Source: Chryseobacterium gleum
Lineage (GTDB): Bacteria > Bacteroidota > Bacteroidia > Flavobacteriales > Flavobacteriaceae
DNA: 64,000 nucleotides
Assembly: GCA_945897915.1 (NCBI GenBank)
Contig: CAMDGB010000008.1
Location: 18,936 to 82,935, forward strand
Direction: 5' to 3'
The stretch's first letter is position 1. The number at the start of each line of letters is the position of its first letter. The notes under the pieces are model-generated. The model was not told where the DNA came from. It saw only the letters and a program-made list of their open reading frames with translations, and made no database searches. The translations under genes and the position numbers were made by a program. Positions 58,081 to 64,000 of the stretch are shown here, piece by piece.

Positions 58081-59661
58081 TTAAATAGTAATTAACTTGA
58101 TTTGTGTTTCTAATGGATTGGATTGAGCAATAATTTTACTTACAAATTCCTCGGAATAAAAAGCGCTAAAATTTGATATTCGTTCTTGTAAATTTCCATT
58201 TGGAAATAATTGGTTTTGTAATTCGGTTATGCTTGCTATTTTTTCAAAATGTACTTTTTTTTCAGCTTTAAACAAACGTTTTTCTAGGTTTTCTAATCCT
58301 TTTATTTGTTTTGATTCTTGTGCTTTTACAGCACCTATAAAGGATTTGTCAGTTTGTTCAGCAATTTTTAATAATTCAGAAAATTGTTTTTTTAATGTTT
58401 CTTTTTGTTCAGAAAAATCTATTTTTAAATTCGAATATTCTTTGGTTTTTTTGTTAATTAATTCTTGTTTAGAAAGAAATAATGCTTCAAAAGAAAGGCC
58501 TAATTTGGCTAACTTAGATATTTGTTTTTCTGCTGCAATTATAAATGAATTTCGCAACATTAATATTGGAAATGTAACTTTTTGAATTTCAAAATTATTT
58601 TTTAATTCCAACCAATATGCGATTTCACCGCCACCACCAATATAAGCTAAATTTGGTAAAATAACTTCTTGATATAAAGGTCTTAAAATAACATTCGGAC
58701 TAAATTTTTCCGGTGAATTTTTGAGTTCTTCTAAAATTTCTGTTTCTGAAAATTGAATTTCAGTAGTGTTAACTTTATAAATATTGTTTTCAATAATAAT
58801 TCGTTCCCGTAAATTATCTTCAATATAAAACAAGTTGATTGCTCTTGGATTTACTTGAACTTCATAATCTTTTAATTGTGTAATTGTTTTAGAAACTGCT
58901 GCAAATGAATTCTTATTTATTAATTCGTCTTTTACGTAAGGTGCAAAAAGAGATTTTAAGCTTTTATCATCACCGTCAATAATTACCAAACCTTCGGTTT
59001 TAAATAATTCATTGGCAAAATAACGAGTAGCATCTGCTAAATTAGTATGTTCTAAATACGTTTTTTTAAACAACTCTTTTAGATATTCTGCAGTTTCGCC
59101 AGCACCAATTGTTTCAGAAAATGCATCAAAAACTTCTTCTAAACCATCAGTTGCTAATCTTCCAACAGGTCCAAAACTTTCTTTTTTCCATTTGATGTTT
59201 TGGTTATTTAAATGAAAATGATTTATTTCTTCAAAATCATGATCTTCTGACGCCATCCAATATATAGGCACAAAATTATACTCTGAATATTTTTGTTTTA
59301 ATTGTTTACATAAATTAATTGTCGAAGCAATTTTGTAGATAAAATAAGCTGGACCTGAAAATAAATTTAATTGATGACCAGTTGTAATAGTATAGGTTTT
59401 CTCCGATTTTAGTAATTCAATATTAGTTTGAGTTGCAGCTGAAATCGTGAAGTTTTTATTTTGATTTTTTAATGCTTCTGCTAAAATTAATCGGTTTTCT
59501 ATGCTATAATTCTTCGCTTTTTCAACTATTTGAGCATCAAAATTTTCTAATTCAGGAAAACGATTATATAGGGATTGTATTTCTGGTTTTTCATCTAAAT
59601 AATCTACAATTAGTTTAGAAAAATAACCCGATTTTTGATATGAAATACAATCTTTTGGCAT
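58081..59661 (-). CDS. bshC: Bacillithiol biosynthesis cysteine-adding enzyme BshC
   Basis: A 526-residue protein that joins cysteine to glucosaminyl-malate, the last step of bacillithiol synthesis. Recognised by TGHQLNLFSGPAYFIYKIA, IYWMASEDHDFEEINHF, and the end of the Rossmann part PNLAYIGGGGEIAYWLELK; a coiled coil follows (about 390-470) as in the known structure. The start MPKDCISYQKSGYF (59661) is preferred to the ATG at 59685. Its partner gene bshB1 is 10 kb away. Confidence 0.93.
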   Translation of the reverse strand: MPKDCISYQKSGYFSKLIVDYLDEKPEIQSLYNRFPELENFDAQIVEKAKNYSIENRLILAEALKNQNKNFTISAATQTNIELLKSEKTYTITTGHQLNLFSGPAYFIYKIASTINLCKQLKQKYSEYNFVPIYWMASEDHDFEEINHFHLNNQNIKWKKESFGPVGRLATDGLEEVFDAFSETIGAGETAEYLKELFKKTYLEHTNLADATRYFANELFKTEGLVIIDGDDKSLKSLFAPYVKDELINKNSFAAVSKTITQLKDYEVQVNPRAINLFYIEDNLRERIIIENNIYKVNTTEIQFSETEILEELKNSPEKFSPNVILRPLYQEVILPNLAYIGGGGEIAYWLELKNNFEIQKVTFPILMLRNSFIIAAEKQISKLAKLGLSFEALFLSKQELINKKTKEYSNLKIDFSEQKETLKKQFSELLKIAEQTDKSFIGAVKAQESKQIKGLENLEKRLFKAEKKVHFEKIASITELQNQLFPNGNLQERISNFSAFYSEEFVSKIIAQSNPLETQIKLITI

Positions 59662-59709
59662 AATTTTTTTTACAAAAATAATCATTTTTCGCCATCTACA
59701 ATTAATTTT

Positions 59710-59717
59710 TATCTTTG
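59710..59717 (+). promoter_or_regulatory. -7 box (TATCTTTG) for the radical SAM gene
   Basis: Exact TAnnTTTG match, 16 bases before the TTG start. Confidence 0.55.
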
Positions 59718-59732
59718 TAAAAACATTTCACC

Positions 59733-61910
59733 TTGTCTGACATTCTTTTAATTACGCCTCCTTTTACTCAATTGAATACGCCTTATCCCGCAACGGCTTA
59801 TATCAAAGGGTTTCTAAACACGAAAAGTATTGATGCTTTTCAAATGGATTTAGGTATTGATGTGATTTTAGAATTGTTTTCTAAAAAAGGGTTAATTTCA
59901 TTAATTCCTAACGGTGAAATAGATCAATTTTCTGAAAATTCGCAACGAATTCATACGCTATGGGACGATTATATCAATACTATTGATGCTGTAATTGCTT
60001 TTCTTCAAGGAAATAATCCAACAATAGCAAGACAAATTTGTAGTGGTAATTTTTTACCAGAATCTTCTCGTTTCAATCAGTTAGATGATATGGAATGGGC
60101 TTTTGGAAACATGGGAATGCAAGATAAAGCGAAACATTTAGCCACATTGTATTTGGAAGATATTTCTGATTTTATTCTGGAATGTGTAGATGAAAATTTC
60201 GGATTTAGTCGCTATGCAGAACGATTGGGTAGAAGTGCCAATGCATTCGATGAATTATATGCCGAATTACAAAAGGAAACCACGCATATTGATAAAATTA
60301 CGCTTAAAATTTTAGAAGAAAGAGTAAGTGAAATTCAACCGAATTTGATACTGATTTCCGTTCCTTTTCCAGGCAATTTATATAGTGCTTTCAGATGTGC
60401 GCAATATATAAAAACGCTTTACCCAGAAATAAAAATAGCTATGGGTGGTGGTTTTCCAAATACAGAATTAAGAAGTATAAAAGATAAAAGAGTGTTTGAA
60501 TTTTTCGATTTTATTACGCTTGATGATGGCGAATTACCTGTAGAACTTTTATACAATTTTTCTCATTCTCAACTTGTTTCAGAACCTGAATTTAAACGTA
60601 CTTTTTTAATAGAAAATAATGAAGTTGTATATAAAAATAACACTACAAAATCAGATTATAAACACGCTGATGTGGGTACTCCCGATTACTCTGATTTGCA
60701 TTTAGATAGATATATTTCTGTAATTGAAATTGCGAATCCTATGCATAGTTTGTGGAGTGATGGACGTTGGAACAAACTTACGATGGCGCACGGTTGTTAT
60801 TGGGGAAAATGTACGTTTTGCGATGTTTCTTTAGATTATATTAAAATTTATGAACCCATTGCGGCAAAAATTTTAGTTGATAGAATGGAAGAACTAATGG
60901 CGCAAACTGGCGAAACAGGTTTTCATTTTGTAGACGAAGCCGCACCGCCAGCATTAATGCGTGAAGTAGCTTTGGAAATTCTTAAACGTAAATTAGTAGT
61001 TTCGTGGTGGTCAAATATTCGATTTGAGAAAAGTTTTACAAAAGATTTGTGTGTTTTGTTAAAAGCTTCGGGTTGTATTGCTGTTTCTGGTGGATTAGAA
61101 GTAGCTTCAGATAGATTGTTAGAATTAATTAAAAAAGGAGTAACGGTTGAACAAGTAGCGAAAGTCACAAATTATTTTACAGAAGCCGGAATTATGGTTC
61201 ATGCTTATTTAATGTACGGTTATCCTACGCAAACTATTCAAGAAACGATCGATAGTTTAGAAATGGTGCGACAATTGTTTCAAGTTGGTACTATTCAATC
61301 TGGATTTTGGCATCAATTTGCCATGACGGCACATTCTCCTGTAGGATTAAATCCAGACGAATTTGGCGTAATTCCGCAACAAAATGAAATTACTTTTGCA
61401 AATAATGATATTCAATTTATAGATAAAACTGGTATCAATCACGATAAGTTTAGTTTTGGATTAAAAAAATCATTATTTAATTATATGCACGGGGTGTGTT
61501 TTGATTATGATTTGCAAGAGTGGTTTGAATTTAAAATTCCAAAAACTAAAATTGCTCCAGATTTTATAGAAACTGCCGTTTTTGAAACTGTCGATTTCAC
61601 ACTAAAACCAAATGCCAAACTGTTTTGGATTGGAAATTTACCTATTGTTAATTTTTTTACTAAATCAAAAAAAGGTGCAACTTGGGAAATGACCAAACTT
61701 ACGTTTCATTTTAAAACGGATACTATTGAAATTTCATTAGAAAAAAACCAAGCAAATTGGTTATTGAAATCTTTAAATATACTTACAAATCATCCAATTC
61801 TATTAAAAGATTTAAAATTGGACTATGAAACTCAATTTGAAGATTTTGAACTATTTTGGTTTTCAAAACCTTTAGTTTCTTTACGTAATTCTGGTTTGTT
61901 ACTAATTTAA
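59733..61910 (+). CDS. B12-binding-type radical SAM protein with CX4CX2C cluster motif
   Basis: A 725-residue protein starting at TTG. The N-terminal half has a cobalamin-binding-like fold (LILISVPFPGNLYSAFRCAQYI, then IAMGGGFPNTELRS); from about 345 there is a radical SAM domain whose cluster motif reads GCYWGKCTFCD, that is four residues between the first two cysteines rather than three. GFHFVDEAAPP and VSGGLEVASDRLLELIKKG are typical barrel motifs. The 27 bases at 60561-60587 (SHSQLVSEP) nearly match a dispersed intergenic repeat. The reaction is unknown. Confidence 0.88.
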   Translation: MSDILLITPPFTQLNTPYPATAYIKGFLNTKSIDAFQMDLGIDVILELFSKKGLISLIPNGEIDQFSENSQRIHTLWDDYINTIDAVIAFLQGNNPTIARQICSGNFLPESSRFNQLDDMEWAFGNMGMQDKAKHLATLYLEDISDFILECVDENFGFSRYAERLGRSANAFDELYAELQKETTHIDKITLKILEERVSEIQPNLILISVPFPGNLYSAFRCAQYIKTLYPEIKIAMGGGFPNTELRSIKDKRVFEFFDFITLDDGELPVELLYNFSHSQLVSEPEFKRTFLIENNEVVYKNNTTKSDYKHADVGTPDYSDLHLDRYISVIEIANPMHSLWSDGRWNKLTMAHGCYWGKCTFCDVSLDYIKIYEPIAAKILVDRMEELMAQTGETGFHFVDEAAPPALMREVALEILKRKLVVSWWSNIRFEKSFTKDLCVLLKASGCIAVSGGLEVASDRLLELIKKGVTVEQVAKVTNYFTEAGIMVHAYLMYGYPTQTIQETIDSLEMVRQLFQVGTIQSGFWHQFAMTAHSPVGLNPDEFGVIPQQNEITFANNDIQFIDKTGINHDKFSFGLKKSLFNYMHGVCFDYDLQEWFEFKIPKTKIAPDFIETAVFETVDFTLKPNAKLFWIGNLPIVNFFTKSKKGATWEMTKLTFHFKTDTIEISLEKNQANWLLKSLNILTNHPILLKDLKLDYETQFEDFELFWFSKPLVSLRNSGLLLI
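60561..60587 (+). repeat. In-frame near-copy of the 27-nt repeat within a coding region
   Basis: Pattern TCTCA, TT, CTCAACTTGTTTCAG, AA, CCT agrees with the repeat family consensus at 24 of 27 positions against the best composite, and it occupies exactly nine codons of the radical SAM gene. Confidence 0.5.
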
Positions 61911-61947
61911 AATAAGTTTTTAATTAGGTCTTTTATATCACGAAAAT

Positions 61948-63276
61948 TTACACCGGCACATTCACAAATTCCATTCTTACCAAACCGTCATCGTCAATTT
62001 TTGTAAGTGTAATTTCGTGTAAGGTGTTTGCCAATTCTGGATTCCAAGGCGTTTTTACTTTTACGTAATTTTCTGTAAAACCTGTAATATAACCTTCTTT
62101 GTTTTCGTTTTCAAATAAAACCGTGCGAGTTGTCCCAATTTGACTTTCATAATATGCTCTACGCTTTTTAACAGAAAGTCCGCGTAGCATTTTACTGCGT
62201 TTGCTTCTTACATTGGCTGGCACAACTCCTGGCATATCTGCGGCTTCCGTATTGTCTCGCTCACTATAGGTAAACACGTGCAAATACGAAATATTCATTT
62301 CATTTATATAATTATAGGTTTCTAAAAAGTGTTCGTCGGTTTCACCCGGAAATCCAACAATTACATCCACGCCAATACACGCGTGTGGCATCACTTCTTT
62401 AATTTTATTTACACGTTCTGTATAAATTTCTCGTTGGTAACGACGTTTCATTTTTGCTAAAATTTCATTACTGCCACTTTGCAGCGGAATATGAAAATGG
62501 GGTACGAATGTGTTGCTTTTACTTACAAATTCTATGGTTTCGTTTTTTAGTAAATTAGGCTCAATACTTGAAATTCTAAGTCTTTCAATTCCTTCTACCT
62601 TGTCTAATTCTTGCACCAATTCTAAAAAAGTATGTTCGTGTTTTTTGTTGCCAAATTCACCTTTGCCGTAATCACCAATATTTACACCGGTTAATACAAT
62701 TTCTTTAATGTTTTGCTCTGAAATTTCTTTCGCATTTTTCAACACATTTTCCAAAGCATCACTTCTCGAAATTCCACGTGCTAAAGGAATCGTACAGTAG
62801 GTACATTTATAATCGCAACCATCTTGTACTTTTAGGAAAGCTCGGGTTCTGTCACCAATTGAATAACTACCTACATAAAAATCGGCTTCTTCAATTTCGC
62901 AACTGTGCACTTCGCCCATATCGTTTTTAGATAGGTCATTAATATAATCTGTAATTTTAAATTTTTCTGTCGCACCTAAAACCAAATCTACACCATCAAC
63001 TGCGGCTAATTCTTCTGGTTTTAGTTGGGCATAACAACCTACGGCTGCCACAAAAGCTTTGTCGTTTAGTTTCATCGCTTTTTTCACCACTTGTTTAAAC
63101 TGTCTATCTGCATTTTCTGTAACCGAACATGTGTTAATCACATATATATCGGCTACTTCTTCAAAATCCACTCTGTCAAAACCTTCGTCATTGAAGTTTC
63201 TGGCAATAGTAGAAGTTTCTGAAAAATTCAGTTTACAGCCTAGTGTATAAAAAGCTACTTTTTTTCTATCAGACAT
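61948..63276 (-). CDS. mtaB: tRNA t6A37 methylthiotransferase
   Basis: Adds a methylthio group to N6-threonylcarbamoyl-adenosine 37, giving ms2t6A. The 442-residue protein has the UPF0004 domain with three cluster cysteines (TLGCKLNFSE, NTCSVTE, VGCYAQ), the radical SAM motif GCDYKCTYCTIPLARG and a C-terminal TRAM-like domain ending MEFVNVPV. The e-MtaB/YqeV pattern NTCSVTENADR separates it from MiaB and RimO. Confidence 0.95.
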   Translation of the reverse strand: MSDRKKVAFYTLGCKLNFSETSTIARNFNDEGFDRVDFEEVADIYVINTCSVTENADRQFKQVVKKAMKLNDKAFVAAVGCYAQLKPEELAAVDGVDLVLGATEKFKITDYINDLSKNDMGEVHSCEIEEADFYVGSYSIGDRTRAFLKVQDGCDYKCTYCTIPLARGISRSDALENVLKNAKEISEQNIKEIVLTGVNIGDYGKGEFGNKKHEHTFLELVQELDKVEGIERLRISSIEPNLLKNETIEFVSKSNTFVPHFHIPLQSGSNEILAKMKRRYQREIYTERVNKIKEVMPHACIGVDVIVGFPGETDEHFLETYNYINEMNISYLHVFTYSERDNTEAADMPGVVPANVRSKRSKMLRGLSVKKRRAYYESQIGTTRTVLFENENKEGYITGFTENYVKVKTPWNPELANTLHEITLTKIDDDGLVRMEFVNVPV

Positions 63277-63509
63277 ATTTTTTTCTTTGGGCGTGACCAG
63301 TTTGCTTCTTGACCTTGCAATGACTGGTCGTGCTATCCGTTACAATCTTTTTTTATGTCTTGAAAAAAAAGCCACAAAAAAAGGATTTTCACTCTTATCA
63401 CTCACGCAAATCGGTTGCAAAATTACGTAGATTTTTCTTAAGTTATAAAACTTTTAGTATCAGATTTTAAGATAAAGCCGTTTCAAAGAAAAAAAATAAT
63501 GGAATTTTG
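63277..63509. other. Intergenic region with a hairpin repeat upstream of mtaB
   Basis: No gene here. GACCAGT (63295-63301) pairs with ACTGGTC (63323-63329), with an inner TTGC/GCAA extension, flanked by GGGCGT on the left and GTGCTATCCGTTACAATC on the right, which I recall as part of a repeat family common in Bacteroidetes spacers. The rest is AT-rich. Confidence 0.6.
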
Positions 63510-63540
63510 TTTGCAGTATTGGGTAATAGTATTATATTTG
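63510..63540 (+). promoter_or_regulatory. Promoter of rpmE
   Basis: TTTG (63510-63513) and TATATTTG (63533-63540), 19-base spacer. Confidence 0.8.
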
Positions 63541-63544
63541 CACC

Positions 63545-63647
63545 CTGAAATAAAAACATAATTAACAAAAGGTTATAAGGCGTTTACACCTTTTTATAGT
63601 AAAAAGCCGCGGAACAAATTATAATCATATATTTAAAGATTTACAAA
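63545..63647 (+). promoter_or_regulatory. Structured leader of rpmE
   Basis: A leader of about 100 bases contains AAAAGGT (63567-63573) pairing with ACCTTTT (63588-63594), then an AT tract and GCCGCGG. Ribosomal protein leaders often bind their own product; this is inferred from position and the hairpin only. Confidence 0.4.
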
Positions 63648-63902
63648 ATGAGAAAAGGAATTCACCCAGAAAACTACAGATTAGTCGCTTTCAAAGACAT
63701 GTCTAACGATGATGTATTCATCACAAAATCAACTGTTGACACTAAAGAAACTATCACGCATGAAGGTGTGGAGTATCCAGTTTTCAAAATGGAGATTTCT
63801 AGAACGTCTCACCCTTTTTACACTGGTAAATCTAAGCTTATTGATACTGCAGGTCGTATCGATAAATTCAAAACTAAATATGCTAAATTCTCAAAAGAAT
63901 AG
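63648..63902 (+). CDS. rpmE2: 50S ribosomal protein L31, type B
   Basis: An 84-residue ribosomal protein: MRKGIHPENYRLVAFKDMS at the start and SRTSHPFYTGKSKLIDTAGRIDKFKTKYAKF at the end. None of the four zinc-binding cysteines of type A L31 is present, so it is the C-minus (type B) form. Strong consensus promoter, long leader and a terminator show that it is transcribed alone. Confidence 0.97.
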   Translation: MRKGIHPENYRLVAFKDMSNDDVFITKSTVDTKETITHEGVEYPVFKMEISRTSHPFYTGKSKLIDTAGRIDKFKTKYAKFSKE

Positions 63903-63922
63903 TAGAATTTATATAAATAATA

Positions 63923-63950
63923 AAAACCTCGAATTTATTCGGGGTTTTTT
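63923..63950 (+). terminator. Terminator of rpmE
   Basis: AAAAACCTCGAAT pairs with ATTCGGGGTTTTT (one T-G pair), then a T-run. Confidence 0.9.
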
Positions 63951-64000
63951 TATTTTTATAAGTCAAATTTCTTTGTAAATTTGAATCGTTAAGTTTTCAT

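Overview
The window is an AT-rich chromosomal segment from a member of the Flavobacteriaceae, probably Flavobacterium or a close relative. Evidence: many genes are preceded by the Bacteroidetes -7 box TAnnTTTG, in a few cases with TTTG 19 bases upstream; purine-rich ribosome sites are not obvious; and the content is typical of the family (bshB1/bshC bacillithiol genes, split methylmalonyl-CoA mutase, HU-like protein with a long tail, a CAL67264-type small membrane protein, type B L31, GldX-style lipoproteins). There is no rRNA operon, prophage, CRISPR array or recognisable transposase.

Layout. 1-2.7 kb: rhomboid protease, a 21-bp minisatellite, two glycosyltransferase-like genes, tRNA-Tyr. 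2.9-8.2 kb: a TlpA-type lipoprotein gene broken by one base in an A11 run, a run of small overlapping unknown genes ending in a YchJ-type protein, and a VWA/AAA+ pair. 8.2-19.7 kb: a PLP sulfur-amino-acid lyase divergent from its Lrp-type regulator, lpdA, a conserved 486-aa unknown, an MBL hydrolase with two small envelope proteins, an M50-like membrane protein, a peptidase, an acyl-CoA ligase and a phosphatase. 19.7-28.2 kb: tpiA, two thioredoxin-fold proteins and DUF1599 in one operon divergent from folP; then rlmH, yebC, a long RluA-type pseudouridine synthase and hutI. 28.2-31.4 kb: corA and an arsenic operon (arsR, arsC, acr3). 31.4-36 kb: a repeat-rich spacer, HU-like protein, OmpA lipoprotein, glycosyltransferase, HsdR-N-like protein and holA. 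36-40 kb: a small membrane protein gene separated from ettA by a 2,078-bp insertion bounded by 26-bp direct repeats. 40-50 kb: purL, a beta-helix lipoprotein, menaquinone genes, bshB1, tRNA-His, xerD, lpxD. 50-56 kb: udk-ftsB-methylmalonyl-CoA mutase operon interrupted by a toxin-antitoxin pair, and folE. 56-64 kb: a GIY-YIG cassette next to tRNA-Pro with a 67-bp duplication, then DUF721, ndk, bshC, a radical SAM protein, mtaB and rpmE.

Most of the window is core metabolism and information processing. The parts that do not look ordinary are small insertions in conserved neighbourhoods: the ettA island, the GIY-YIG/tRNA-Pro cassette, the toxin-antitoxin pair between the two mutase genes, the duplicated element with covarying stems and the 22-bp iteron-like repeats next to the HU-like gene, and a dispersed 27-nt palindromic repeat, one near-copy of which lies in frame inside a radical SAM gene. 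All functional statements come from motif recognition by eye; no search or folding program was run.
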